Origin: an uncultured Oscillospiraceae bacterium
Lineage (GTDB): Bacteria > Bacillota > Clostridia > Oscillospirales > Ruminococcaceae
Direction: 5' to 3'
Assembly: GCA_910578965.1 (NCBI GenBank)
Contig: CAJTSP010000025.1
Location: 1-26,415 of the forward strand
Length of the DNA stretch: 26,415 nt
A program made the position numbers and the translations under genes. Shown piece after piece: positions 15,589 to 23,937 of the stretch (the stretch's first letter is position 1; the number at the start of each line of letters is the position of its first letter). The notes under the pieces were generated by a model. The model searched no databases, had not been told where the DNA came from, and saw nothing but the letters and a program-made list of their open reading frames with translations.

Positions 15589-16614
15589 CTACGGCTGCTC
15601 CTGCCTGGGCGTGATGCCGGCCAGGGCGGCGGCCATGGTATCGGTCATGCCGCTTTCGACACAGAGCTTTGCCTGCCGGATAGCGTTTTTGACGCCGCGG
15701 GCCTTGCTGGAGCCGTGGGCCTTGATGACCGGCTTTGCCGCTCCCAACAGCGGCGCGCCGCCATATTCCTCGCTGTCCATCTGCTTTTTCAGCCCGGTCA
15801 TGCCGCCCTTAACGAGCAGATAGGCAAGCTTGGTGGCCGCACTGGCCAAAAACACCTCTTTGATCATGCCCAAAAGGCTCTTGGCCAGCCCCTCGGTCAA
15901 TTTTAAGATCACGTTGCCGGTAAACCCGTCGCACACCACCACATCAGCAGCGCCGGCCGGCACCTCCCGCGGCTCGATATTGCCGATAAACCGGATATTG
16001 GGGTTTGCCTTGAGCAGGGCATGCGCATCCCGGTAGAGGGGGGTGCCCTTGGACTCCTCGGCCCCGTTGTTCACAAGCGCCACGGTGGGCTGCGCCACCC
16101 CCTGCACCCGGCTCATGTAGATGCTTCCCATTACCCCAAAGGCCTCGAGCATCTGGGGGCGGCACTCCACATTTGCACCGCAGTCCATGAGCAGATAAGG
16201 CTTTTTGCCCCCCGGGATGATGGTAGCCAGCGCCGGCCGCTTGACCCCCTTAAGGCTTCGCACAATCAGGCTTGCGCCCACATGCAGCGCGCCGGTGCTG
16301 CCGGCCGACACAAAGGCGTCCCCCTCGCCGGCGGCCAGCATCTGCAGGCCCACCACCAGGCTGGACCCCTTTTTGCGGCGCACGGCACGGGCCGGCTCGT
16401 CGCACATCTCGATGACCTCGGGCGCGTGGACGATCTCAAACCGGCCCGGCTGCTCGGCAAGGCCGGCTGCGGCAGCCGCCGCGCGCACCCGCGCCTCCTC
16501 CCCCACCGCCACAACCGCAAGGCCGGGCCCCAGCTCGGCCAGCGCAGCCGCCGCGCCCTTAATGATCTCGTCGGGGGCGTTGTCGCCCCCCATAGCGTCC
16601 AGAATGATTCGCAT
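15589..16614 (-). CDS. plsX: Phosphate acyltransferase PlsX
   Basis: This 341-residue peripheral membrane enzyme converts acyl-ACP and phosphate to acyl-phosphate, the donor used by PlsY to start phospholipid synthesis. The N-terminal MRIILDAMGGDNAP is diagnostic; further family blocks are GSSLVVGLQML, FVSAGSTGALHVGA, LMDCGANVEC, NNGAEESKGTPLYRDA, NIEPREV and VCDGFTGNVILKLTEG. I chose ATG 16614, with GGGAGG upstream; 17 more in-frame codons lie 5' of it without a ribosome binding site. It is followed by rnc after a 305-base gap, without fabD, fabG or acpP, unlike the plsX-fabD-fabG-acpP-rnc arrangement of Bacillus. Confidence 0.95.
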   Translation of the reverse strand: MRIILDAMGGDNAPDEIIKGAAAALAELGPGLAVVAVGEEARVRAAAAAAGLAEQPGRFEIVHAPEVIEMCDEPARAVRRKKGSSLVVGLQMLAAGEGDAFVSAGSTGALHVGASLIVRSLKGVKRPALATIIPGGKKPYLLMDCGANVECRPQMLEAFGVMGSIYMSRVQGVAQPTVALVNNGAEESKGTPLYRDAHALLKANPNIRFIGNIEPREVPAGAADVVVCDGFTGNVILKLTEGLAKSLLGMIKEVFLASAATKLAYLLVKGGMTGLKKQMDSEEYGGAPLLGAAKPVIKAHGSSKARGVKNAIRQAKLCVESGMTDTMAAALAGITPRQEQP

Positions 16615-16735
16615 GGATGATTCCTCCCTTTTGCAAAAAGGCTCTCGTTTTTGGCAGGGGCACACGCCGGGCCGGCACAGGCTCCCGCCCTCCGCAGCCC
16701 CTCTTTACGGGCAGTCAGGCCCGGGACGCATCCTC

Positions 16736-18136
16736 TTACCGGCCCGCCCAGGCCCTCATGGCGTTTTGCGCACGGGCAGAAAGGGCGGCATATCGCTCCC
16801 TTTTATCCCGCACCGGCGTTTTTAGCGGAGGCAGGATGCCCATATTGGCTCCCATAGGCTGGAAATCCTTGTTTTCGGCCGTAATATAGCCCAGCAGCGC
16901 CCCCAGCATGGTCTCGGGCGGGGGCGGGGCAAAGGGCTGCCCCCGCAGCCGGGCCAGCGCCCCCCGCGCGGCCAAAAGGCCGCAGGCCGCGCTCTCCATA
17001 TAGCCCTCAAAGCCGGTGATCTGCCCGGCAAAAAACACGCTGGGGTGCTCTTTTAAGCTCAGATCATCCGCCAAAAGGCGGGGGCTGTTCAAAAAGGTAT
17101 TGCGGTGCATCACCCCGTAGCGGGCATACTCGGCGTTTGCAAGGCCGGGGATCAGCCCAAACACCCGTTTTTGCTCGCCAAACACAAGGTTGGTCTGGAA
17201 GCCCACCAGATTGTACAGGCTGCCCTCGGCGTTTTCCCTGCGAAGCTGCAGGTTGGCCCAGGGGCGGTGGCCGGTGCGCGGGTCGGTAAGCCCCACCGGG
17301 CGCAGCGGGCCAAAGCGCATAGTGTCCGCCCCGCGCCGGGCCATTACCTCGATGGGCATGCAGCCCTCATAGACGGCCAGCGCCTGCGCCCCCTCGTCCA
17401 CCGTGTGCAGCGGCGCACGCTTGGCGGTGCGCAGCGCCTCGTAAAAGGCCTCGTATTCCGCCTTGTCCATGGGGCAGTTGAGGTAATCGGCCTCGCCCCG
17501 GCCGTACCGGCTGGCGGCAAAGATGCGCTGCATCTCCAGGCTTTCGGCCGTGACGATGGGGGCCGCCGCGTCGTAAAACGAAAGGCTCTGCCCCCCGGTA
17601 AGCCGGGCGATCTCGGCCGCCAGCGCCCCCTCGGTAAGCGGGCCGGTGGCCACGATGACCGCCTCGCCCTCGGGTGGGGCGATGGCCGTTTCTTCCCGGC
17701 GCTCGACCGTGATGCCGGGCGTTTGCAGCACCATGCGGGTCACGGCGGCGGAAAACCGGTCCCGGTCCACCGCCAGCGCCCCGCCGGCCGCCACCCGCGC
17801 GGATTCGGCCGCCATAAGCAGCCGGCTGCCCAGCAGCCGCATCTCGGCCTTGAGCAGCCCGCTGGCCGAATCCGGCCGCTCGGCCTTCAGGCTGTTGGAG
17901 CAGACCAGCTCGGCAAAGCCCTCGCTTTTGTGGGCGGGCGAAAAACGCAGCGGCTTTTGCTCCACCAGCCGCACCGCCGCCCCCTGCCCGGCCAGCCAGA
18001 GGGCCGCCTCACACCCGGCAAGGCCGGCCCCCAGCACGGTAACGCGGGCAGCGGCCGGGCCGGCGGCTTGCCCGGCGCCGCGGGCGCGGAGGGTTTTGGC
18101 CGTATCCCCACCGCAGGCCCCCGCCCGCTCACTCAC
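16736..18136 (-). CDS. trmFO: Methylenetetrahydrofolate-tRNA (uracil-54-C5)-methyltransferase TrmFO
   Basis: This flavoprotein of about 466 residues makes ribothymidine at position 54 of tRNA, with 5,10-methylenetetrahydrofolate as methyl donor. The FAD-binding motif VTVLGAGLAGCEAALWLAGQG is near the N-terminus. The two conserved cysteine neighbourhoods are present (ELVCSNSLKAE and VYEGCMPIEVMA), as are MRFGPLRPVGLTDPRTG, NLVGFQTNL and FFAGQITGFEGYMESA. The start is ambiguous: GTG 18136 overlaps the topA stop by 8 bases, suggesting translational coupling, and gives an extra N-terminus of about 30 residues compared with the usual start just before the dinucleotide-binding fold. The topA-trmFO order is common in Firmicutes. 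Confidence 0.93.
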   Translation of the reverse strand: MSERAGACGGDTAKTLRARGAGQAAGPAAARVTVLGAGLAGCEAALWLAGQGAAVRLVEQKPLRFSPAHKSEGFAELVCSNSLKAERPDSASGLLKAEMRLLGSRLLMAAESARVAAGGALAVDRDRFSAAVTRMVLQTPGITVERREETAIAPPEGEAVIVATGPLTEGALAAEIARLTGGQSLSFYDAAAPIVTAESLEMQRIFAASRYGRGEADYLNCPMDKAEYEAFYEALRTAKRAPLHTVDEGAQALAVYEGCMPIEVMARRGADTMRFGPLRPVGLTDPRTGHRPWANLQLRRENAEGSLYNLVGFQTNLVFGEQKRVFGLIPGLANAEYARYGVMHRNTFLNSPRLLADDLSLKEHPSVFFAGQITGFEGYMESAACGLLAARGALARLRGQPFAPPPPETMLGALLGYITAENKDFQPMGANMGILPPLKTPVRDKRERYAALSARAQNAMRAWAGR

Positions 18137-20225
18137 GGCCGGCGCCCTTGCGGGCGGATTTTTCAAAGCCGCAGCCCTCCCGGGCGCAGTAGAGCCGCTG
18201 CCCCTTTTTGAAAAGGGTCGCCCCGCATTTTTCGCACAGCTCGGGCACCGGCTCGTCCCAGGTCATAAACTCGCAGTTTGGGTAGCCCTCGCAGCCGTAG
18301 TAGATGCGGCCCTTGGCGCTGCGGCGCTGGAGCATCCGGCTGCCGCATTTGGGGCATTTGCCGCCGGTATCCTTGACCAGCCGCTTGGTGTTGGTGCACT
18401 CCGGGAAGCCCGGGCAGGCCAGGAACTTGCCGTACCGGCCCACCTTGATGACCATTTTGCGGCCGCATTTTTCGCAGACCTCGTCGGTCTCCTCGTCCGG
18501 CACCTTGACCTTTTTGCCCTCCATGTTCTTTTCGGCCGCCTGCAAAGCCGCGTCAAAGCCCTTGTAAAACTCGTCGATGGCGGTGTGCCAGTCGGTCTTG
18601 CCGCTCTCGACCTTATCCAGGTTTTTCTCCATCCCGGCGCTGAAGGCGACGTCCACAATGTCCGGGAACTGCTCCAGCATCAGCTCGTTGATAGTCCGGC
18701 CCAAAAGGGTGGGCTTTAATTTTTTCTGGTCCCGCTCCACATAGCCGCGGTCGGTAATGGTGGTAATAATAGGCGCATAGGTAGAGGGCCGGCCGATCCC
18801 GTTTTCCTCCAAGGCCCGGATCAGGCTCGCCTCGGTGTACCGGGCGGGCGGCTGGGTAAATTTCTGCTCGGTTTTCAGCTCACCAAGGGCCAGCGCCTGC
18901 CCCTCCTCCAAGGGCGGCAGGGCGGTTTCCTTTTTTTCCTTTTCTTCGGCCGTCTCCTCATAGAGGGCGGTGTAGCCGTCAAAGGTGACCACATAGCCGC
19001 TGGCCCGGAAGAGATACCCCCCCGCCGTGATGCTTACCGAGACGGTGTCCTGCTCGCAGTCGGACATCTGGCTGGCGATGAACCGGCTCCAGATCAGCCG
19101 GTACAGCTTGGCGGTATCCCCCGAGATGCTTTTTTCCACCTCGTCCGGGGTAAGGGAGGGCTCGCTGGGGCGGATGGCCTCGTGGGCGTCCTGGGCGGCG
19201 GTGGCCGAGCGGGATTTGTAGCTGCGCTTATAATTGCAGACATACCTGGCCCCGTAGGTGCCGGTGATAAACGCCTTGGCCCCGGCCACCGCCTCGTCGC
19301 TCACCCGCAGGCTGTCGGTACGCATATAGGTGATAAGGCCCATGGTGCCCCGGCCGGCGATGTCCACCCCTTCGTACAGGGTCTGGGCGGCCCGCATGGT
19401 GCGGGTGGCGGTAAAGCCCAGCCGGCGGCTGGCCTCCTGCTGGAGGGTGCTGGTGATAAAGGGCGGGGTGGGCACCTTTTTGCGCTTGCCGCGGGTGACC
19501 TCCGAGACGGTGTACGCCGCCCCGTCCAGCGCGGCGCGGATGGCCTCGGCCTCGGCGCGGGTGTGCACCGCCAGCTTTTTGCCGGCGGCGGTGGCGGCAA
19601 GCCGGGCGGTAAAGGGCTTGTGGGGGCCATCGCCCTTGAAAAGGGCGTCGATGTTCCAGTATTCCTCCGGCTTAAAGGCCTCGATCTCCTTTTCGCGGTC
19701 CACGATCAGCCGCACGGCCACGCTCTGCACCCGCCCGGCCGAAAGCCCCCGGCGCACCTTGCGCCACAAAAAGGGCGAGAGCTTGTAGCCCACCAGCCGG
19801 TCCAGGATGCGGCGGGCCTGCTGGGCGTTGAAGAGGTCGGTGTCGATGGCGCGGGGATGGGCCATGCCCTCGGCCACCCCTTTTTTGGTGATCTCGCCAA
19901 AGGTAACCCGGTTAGGGGCGGCGGGGTCCAGCCCCAAAAGGTTTGCCAGATGCCAGCTGATGGCCTCGCCCTCCCGGTCCGGGTCGGTGGCAAGGTAAAC
20001 CTGGTCGGCCTTTTTTGCCTCGCTTTTCAGCTCGCGGATCAGCTTCTCCTTGCCCTTGATATTGATATACTGCGGGTTGTAGCCGTGCTCCACGTCGATG
20101 CCCAGTTGGCTGGCGGGCAGATCGCGGATATGCCCCATCGAGGCGGTAACCTCATAGTCGGGGCCAAGATACTTGCCGATGGTTTTTGCCTTTGCGGGCG
20201 ACTCGACAATCACCAGTTTTGCCAT
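18129..20225 (-). CDS. topA: DNA topoisomerase I (type IA)
   Basis: This 698-residue enzyme relaxes negative supercoils by single-strand passage. The TOPRIM domain opens with MAKLVIVESPAKAKTIGKYL and contains the metal-binding DPDREGEAISWH (81-92). The active-site tyrosine is Y300 in GLITYMRTDS. Other conserved blocks are LSAGRVQSVAVRL (161-173) and ENGIGRPSTYAPII. The C-terminus carries three four-cysteine zinc ribbons starting about residue 585 (CEKCG, CPKCG and CEKCG repeats), used for single-strand DNA binding. The start ATG 20225 has AAGGAG. It is in the conserved dprA-topA-trmFO order, 49 bases after dprA. Confidence 0.96.
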   Translation of the reverse strand: MAKLVIVESPAKAKTIGKYLGPDYEVTASMGHIRDLPASQLGIDVEHGYNPQYINIKGKEKLIRELKSEAKKADQVYLATDPDREGEAISWHLANLLGLDPAAPNRVTFGEITKKGVAEGMAHPRAIDTDLFNAQQARRILDRLVGYKLSPFLWRKVRRGLSAGRVQSVAVRLIVDREKEIEAFKPEEYWNIDALFKGDGPHKPFTARLAATAAGKKLAVHTRAEAEAIRAALDGAAYTVSEVTRGKRKKVPTPPFITSTLQQEASRRLGFTATRTMRAAQTLYEGVDIAGRGTMGLITYMRTDSLRVSDEAVAGAKAFITGTYGARYVCNYKRSYKSRSATAAQDAHEAIRPSEPSLTPDEVEKSISGDTAKLYRLIWSRFIASQMSDCEQDTVSVSITAGGYLFRASGYVVTFDGYTALYEETAEEKEKKETALPPLEEGQALALGELKTEQKFTQPPARYTEASLIRALEENGIGRPSTYAPIITTITDRGYVERDQKKLKPTLLGRTINELMLEQFPDIVDVAFSAGMEKNLDKVESGKTDWHTAIDEFYKGFDAALQAAEKNMEGKKVKVPDEETDEVCEKCGRKMVIKVGRYGKFLACPGFPECTNTKRLVKDTGGKCPKCGSRMLQRRSAKGRIYYGCEGYPNCEFMTWDEPVPELCEKCGATLFKKGQRLYCAREGCGFEKSARKGAGRE

Positions 20226-20274
20226 GCGGGTTCTCCTTCAAATTCAAAAAGGCCTTAAATAAGGCTTTCATTTT

Positions 20275-21372
20275 TTATAACAGCCGGTACTGCCGGCCGG
20301 CCAGGGCGGCGGCCCGGCCGGCTATCTCCAGCCGGGTAAGCGCCGCCAGCAGCCGCCCGGCAGGCAGGCCGCTCTCGTCGGCTATCTGCTGCAGCCCCTT
20401 GGGCTCGGGGCCCAGCGCGCGCAGCACCGCCAGGGTTTCGGCATCCGGCGGCGGCCCGGCCGGCACGGGGTGGCTGCCGGGCGCGGCAGCCGCAAGGCCC
20501 AGCGAGGGCAGCAGGTCCCCCGCACAGGTAAGGGCCGAGGCCTCGCCCGCGGCGAGCAGCGCATTCGCCCCCTCGCTTAAAGGGCTGAAGATGCTGCCGG
20601 GCACCGCCCAAACCGGCACGCCGTACCGCCGGGCGTGGCCCACCGTGCTCATGGTGCCGCTCTTTTGCCGCGCCTCAATCACGCACAGCGCCTGCGAAAG
20701 CCCGGCAATAAGCCGGTTGCGCTGCAAAAAAAGCCCCTGGCCCGAGGGCGCGCCTGGCGGGTATTCGCTGAGCACCGCGCCGGTTTCCTCGATCTGCCGG
20801 CGCAGCGCCCGGTTGGCGGCCGGATAGGTTTTGTCGATAGCGGTGCCCAAAACCGCTATTGTGGGCCTGCCGCAATCAAGCGCCGCCCGGTGGGCGGCGC
20901 TGTCCAGCCCGTCGGCCAGGCCGCTCACCAGCACCGCGCCGACGCCGGCCAGGCCCTCGCCGATCACACGGGCCGCCTGCATGCCATACTCGCTGGGGCG
21001 GCGGCTGCCCACCATGCCCACATAGGGCGCGCCGTCCTGCGGCAGCAGCCCGGTGCAGTAAAGCACCGGCGGCGCGTCCGGCAAGGCGGCCAGGGCGGCC
21101 GGATAGCCCGGGCCGCCCCAGCAAAGGATCCGTACCCCCAGCGCCTCGCAGCGGCAGGCCAGCGGGGCAAAGCTGGCCGGCGGGCGGGTATCGTCCAGCA
21201 GCCGGCCGGTGTGCGCAGGGCTCAGCAGGCCCGAAAGGTCCTCCCGGCCACGCGCGGCAAACACCCCCTCGGCGCCGCCGTAAAGGGCCAGCAGCTCGCC
21301 ACTGCAGGCGGGCGCGGGGCCCAGCACCCAGCTAAGCCAGAGCCAGTATAGGATGGATTCGGATTCGGTCAT
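20275..21372 (-). CDS. dprA: DNA processing protein DprA/Smf
   Basis: This 365-residue protein loads RecA onto incoming single-stranded DNA during natural transformation and is widely conserved even in species not known to be competent. The Rossmann-like core has VGMVGSRRPSEYGMQAAR, VLVSGLADGLDSAAHRAAL, AVLGTAIDKTYPAANR, LFLQRNRLIAGLSQALCVIEA, KSGTM and AVPGSIFSPLSEGAN. A C-terminal winged-helix domain (about 300-365) follows a Pro/Ala-rich linker. I chose ATG 21372 with AAGGAGG upstream; 14 more codons are open without a site. It directly precedes topA. Confidence 0.94.
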   Translation of the reverse strand: MTESESILYWLWLSWVLGPAPACSGELLALYGGAEGVFAARGREDLSGLLSPAHTGRLLDDTRPPASFAPLACRCEALGVRILCWGGPGYPAALAALPDAPPVLYCTGLLPQDGAPYVGMVGSRRPSEYGMQAARVIGEGLAGVGAVLVSGLADGLDSAAHRAALDCGRPTIAVLGTAIDKTYPAANRALRRQIEETGAVLSEYPPGAPSGQGLFLQRNRLIAGLSQALCVIEARQKSGTMSTVGHARRYGVPVWAVPGSIFSPLSEGANALLAAGEASALTCAGDLLPSLGLAAAAPGSHPVPAGPPPDAETLAVLRALGPEPKGLQQIADESGLPAGRLLAALTRLEIAGRAAALAGRQYRLL

Positions 21373-21465
21373 AGCGTTCCTCCTTGCCGCGGGGCAAAGC
21401 GGCGCTTGAGGCACAGGGCCGCGTTCGGGCCGCGCCGGCCATCTCCTCCGGGACGCCCGCGCTGT

Positions 21466-22248
21466 TTACTGCCCCCCGGCGCAAAAATGCCAGAGCAGCA
21501 CACCGCCCGCAACCGCGGCGTTAAGGCTCTCGATGCCGCGCGCAATAGGGATACGCACGCTGGCAGTGCAGGCGGCAACGGTTTCGCGGCTGAGGCCCTG
21601 CCCCTCGCTGCCAATCACGATGCAAAGCCCCCCCGGCCATGGCCCGGCCAGCTCGCCCAGCGGGCGGCTGCCCTCCAGCGCGGCGGCAAGGCAGGCCACC
21701 CCCTGCGCTTTGAGCCCCGCAAGCACGGCAGGCAGGTCCTCTGCCGGCAGGGCCGGGATCACCCCCTGCGCGCCCATGCCGGCGCGCAGGGTCTTGGGTG
21801 CAAAGGGGTCCGCACAGCCGGGCGAAAGCAGGGCGGCCGTATACCCAAAGGCGGCCGCGCTGCGCAAAAGCGCCCCCACGTTGCCGGGGTCCTGCACCCG
21901 TTCGAGCGCAAGGTAGCGCCCGCCCGTATGCAGGATACCGGCCGGGGGCCGAGGTTGCTCCAGCACCGCAAACACCCCCTGCCCCGCCGCGGTATCGGCC
22001 AGCTTCTGGGCCACATGCGGCGCAACAAGGTACTGCGGGCAGGGCGTTTCGGCCAGCCGCGGGTGCTTTTGCAGCGCCGCCTCGGTGTAAAACAGCAGCC
22101 GAGGCGGGCAGCTTTTGGCAAGGTCGCGGCAGAGCTTGTACCCCTCGGCCAAAAAGGCTCCCTCGTTTTGGCGGGCGCCGGCACTCCCCGCAAGGCGGCA
22201 GGCATATTTTATCTTGCCGTTTTCGCGGCTGGTAATGCACTCGGGCAA
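21466..22248 (-). CDS. TrmH/SpoU-family RNA 2'-O-methyltransferase
   Basis: This SPOUT-class methyltransferase of about 260 residues is predicted to methylate ribose 2'-OH in rRNA or tRNA, with AdoMet bound in a trefoil knot. An N-terminal substrate-binding region (GAFLAEGYKLCRDLAKS) leads to motif 1 LERVQDPGNVGALLRSAAAFG, motif 2 CIVIGSEGQGLS and motif 3 IPIARGIESLNAAVAGGVLLW. No suitable ATG lies near the expected start. TTG 22248, 10 bases after AGGAGG (22264-22259), is the best start, giving LPECITSRENGKIKY as the first coded residues. Upstream codons run into the terminator and rplT. A TrmH-like gene downstream of infC-rpmI-rplT is common in Clostridia. The exact target nucleotide is unknown. 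Confidence 0.88.
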   Translation of the reverse strand: MPECITSRENGKIKYACRLAGSAGARQNEGAFLAEGYKLCRDLAKSCPPRLLFYTEAALQKHPRLAETPCPQYLVAPHVAQKLADTAAGQGVFAVLEQPRPPAGILHTGGRYLALERVQDPGNVGALLRSAAAFGYTAALLSPGCADPFAPKTLRAGMGAQGVIPALPAEDLPAVLAGLKAQGVACLAAALEGSRPLGELAGPWPGGLCIVIGSEGQGLSRETVAACTASVRIPIARGIESLNAAVAGGVLLWHFCAGGQ

Positions 22249-22332
22249 GGGGCGTTTCCCTCCTTTGGGACGCAGCCAGGCTTTTCCCGCGCCGGGCGGG
22301 CGGCCCGGGGAGTTTATCGCGGCGGGCATTTC

Positions 22333-22387
22333 AAAAAAGCAACGCCCGTGCTGCGGGGCGGCGGGCGGAATCCCCGCCCTGCCGCCC
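22333..22387 (-). terminator. Tandem-hairpin terminator after infC-rpmI-rplT
   Basis: In the minus-strand transcript a 13-bp stem with a single bulged A (arms 22387-22374 and 22368-22356, loop 22373-22369) is followed at once by a short GCAGC/GUUGC hairpin (22354-22339) and then six U (22338-22333). It lies 34 bases after the rplT stop. It should stop or reduce transcription into the methyltransferase-dprA-topA genes. Confidence 0.7.
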
Positions 22388-22420
22388 GCCGGTGCGCGGG
22401 CGCAGCTAACTTTATCAAAA

Positions 22421-22771
22421 TCAGGCCTTCCTGACGCTCTCCACCAAGGCGGCAAAACTCTGCGGGTCGTGGATAGCCATCTCACTGAGCATCTTGCGGT
22501 TGAGGGCAACCCCCTGTTTTTTGAGGCCGTTCATGAAGGCGGAATAGTTCATCCCCAAGGGGCGGACAGCATTATTGATGCGGGTGATCCAGAGGCTGCG
22601 GTACTGGCGCTTTTTCATCTTGCGGCCGGCAAACGCATAGTTGCCGCTCTTCATCACCTGCTGCTTGGCCATTTTGAAATGCTTGGATTTGCTGCCGTAA
22701 TAGCCCTTGGCCAGCTTAAGGGTCTTCTTCCTGCGTTTGCGGGTCATCATCGCGCCTTTGATTCGTGCCAT
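22421..22771 (-). CDS. rplT: 50S ribosomal protein L20
   Basis: This 116-residue, very basic protein binds 23S rRNA early in 50S assembly. The sequence is textbook L20 (MARIKGAMMTRKRRKKTLK at the N-terminus, then AKGYYGSKSKHFKMAKQQVMKS, RRKMKKRQYRSLWITRINNA-like segments and AVRPLGMNYSAFMNGLKK). The start ATG 22771 has AAAGGAG. In Firmicutes, L20 also represses its own operon by promoting transcription attenuation in the infC leader; a matching leader is present here at 23621-23816. Confidence 0.98.
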   Translation of the reverse strand: MARIKGAMMTRKRRKKTLKLAKGYYGSKSKHFKMAKQQVMKSGNYAFAGRKMKKRQYRSLWITRINNAVRPLGMNYSAFMNGLKKQGVALNRKMLSEMAIHDPQSFAALVESVRKA

Positions 22772-22831
22772 TTGTTTTTACTCCTTTATCTCTCGTCAAT
22801 TTCTCAAAAAATGCGCTGCCATAACGCCCAC

Positions 22832-23029
22832 TTACGCATAGGGCAGCATGCTCTTTACGGCCGCCGCGTTGGTTTTGTCGGCGTAGCTCGCCTTGCGGAA
22901 GCCCCGTTTGAGCTTGGTGCTCTTTTTGGTAAGGATGTGACTGCGGTAGGCCTTGCCGCGCTTGACATTGCCGTTTTTGGTGAGCTTGAAACGCTTTTTG
23001 GCGCCAGAATGGGTTTTGATCTTGGGCAT
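22832..23029 (-). CDS. rpmI: 50S ribosomal protein L35
   Basis: This 65-residue basic protein of the large subunit starts MPKIKTHSGAKKRFKLT, the L35 family signature, and ends KSMLPYA. It has the normal length. The start ATG 23029 has AGGAGG about 8 bases upstream. It lies between infC and rplT in the universal order, 60 bases before rplT. Confidence 0.98.
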   Translation of the reverse strand: MPKIKTHSGAKKRFKLTKNGNVKRGKAYRSHILTKKSTKLKRGFRKASYADKTNAAAVKSMLPYA

Positions 23030-23068
23030 TGTTTGTTCCTCCTAAAATGATCCGTAAAAAACGGGATG

Positions 23069-23620
23069 TTACTTGCCTGAAGGGGCGTTTTGAGCCTGGG
23101 CGGCCGGCTTTGGGCTCATAAACATGAGCATGCTGCGGCCCTCAAGCTTGGGGGGCTTATCCACCGAGGCCTCGGGCAGTGCGGCAGCAAAACGCTTATG
23201 CACATCCAGCCCTAAGTTGGTGTGCGCCATCTCGCGCCCGCGGAACCGGATCGAGACCTTGAGCTTGTGCCCGGCCGCCAAAAATTTTTTTGCCTGGTTG
23301 AGCTTGGTATTAAAGTCCGCGATGTCGATGTTGAGGGAAAGGCGGATCTCCTTGATCTCGACCACCTTTTGGTTTTTCTTGTTTTCCTTTTCCTTCTTTT
23401 GCTGCTCAAAGCGGTACTTGCCGTAATCCAGGATCTTGCACACCGGGGGCTGGGCCTGCGGGGCAATCTTGACCAGGTCGAGGTTTTTCTCGTCGGCCAG
23501 CCTTTGGGCCTCGCGTGCGCTCATCACGCCAAGCTGGCTGCCGTCCGCCCCGATCAGCCGGACCTCCCTGTCGCGGATGGCCTCATTAATCTCCAGTTCC
23601 TTTTTGCCGTTGGTAGCGAT
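23069..23620 (-). CDS. infC: Translation initiation factor IF-3, apparently starting at AUC
   Basis: IF-3 (183 residues from this start) binds the 30S subunit and enforces start-codon and initiator-tRNA selection. Conserved blocks are INEAIRDREVRLIGADGSQL, NLDLVKIAPQAQPPVCKILD, GKYRFEQQKKEKE and DFNTKLNQAKKFLAAGHK in the N- and C-domains, ending in GRSMLMFMSPKP. No ATG or GTG lies at the expected place. GGAGGTG (23634-23628) positions ATC 23620 after 9 bases; TTG 23626 is only about 1 base from that motif. infC in E. coli and Bacillus relatives starts at AUU, letting IF-3 repress its own translation; AUC would serve the same purpose. Confidence 0.93.
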   Translation of the reverse strand: MATNGKKELEINEAIRDREVRLIGADGSQLGVMSAREAQRLADEKNLDLVKIAPQAQPPVCKILDYGKYRFEQQKKEKENKKNQKVVEIKEIRLSLNIDIADFNTKLNQAKKFLAAGHKLKVSIRFRGREMAHTNLGLDVHKRFAAALPEASVDKPPKLEGRSMLMFMSPKPAAQAQNAPSGK

Positions 23621-23816
23621 CGTCAAACACCTCCATATCAGACTGTGGGCATCCGGGCCGCCCGGCGCAGCGCGCAAAAAAACGGCCGCCCCATCCCGGA
23701 GCAGCCGCACAAAAGCGCCTTCCGCCACTGCCTGCGCAGCGCGGCGATTTGGCCCGGGCCCTCAAAAGGGCCCCAAGGCGAGCACGGCGGCCAGCCGGAT
23801 GCTGCTTTCTTTACAA
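23621..23816 (-). promoter_or_regulatory. infC leader with intrinsic attenuator (L20-leader type)
   Basis: About 195 bases of GC-rich, structured leader lie between the predicted transcription start and infC. An attenuator is visible on the minus strand: a 10-bp stem CGGCTGCTCC/GGGGCGGCCG with two G-U pairs (23707-23698 and 23692-23683, 5-base loop) followed by seven U (23682-23676), 55 bases before the start codon. An upstream hairpin GGGCCC-TTTTGA-GGGCCC lies near 23758-23777. In Bacillus subtilis, L20 controls infC-rpmI-rplT by attenuation in such a leader; the position and genes match, but I cannot verify the L20-binding pseudoknot. Confidence 0.65.
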
Positions 23817-23821
23817 ATGCC

Positions 23822-23850
23822 ATCATACCACGCAGGGCAGCCGGTGTCAA
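23822..23850 (-). promoter_or_regulatory. Near-consensus sigma-A promoter of infC-rpmI-rplT
   Basis: On the minus strand TTGACA (23850-23845), a 17-base spacer and TATGAT (23827-23822), with TG one base before the -10, make a very strong housekeeping promoter. Predicted start is about 23815, giving the long attenuated leader. Confidence 0.8.
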
Positions 23851-23861
23851 GAGGAGGCGGG

Positions 23862-23890
23862 AAAAACGGCATTCCGGGCAGGGCCCGCCG
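23862..23890 (-). terminator. Possible terminator after the SGNH-protein gene
   Basis: On the minus strand CGGC-GGGC-CCT-GCCC and a GCCG after a 5-base bulge form an imperfect stem (23890-23867) followed by five T (23866-23862), just before the infC promoter. A palindrome AAGGGCGCCCTT with trailing T lies directly after the SGNH gene stop. Either could end the acyltransferase transcript; neither is a textbook terminator. Confidence 0.4.
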
Positions 23891-23937
23891 CGGCGCCCGC
23901 GCCCTAAACGCCGCCCTCCTAAAAAGGGCGCCCTTGC

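Noticed and set aside
19182..20258. Plus-strand open frame opposite topA
   Set aside because: Shadow of the topA gene, whose TOPRIM and active-site motifs are intact on the minus strand.
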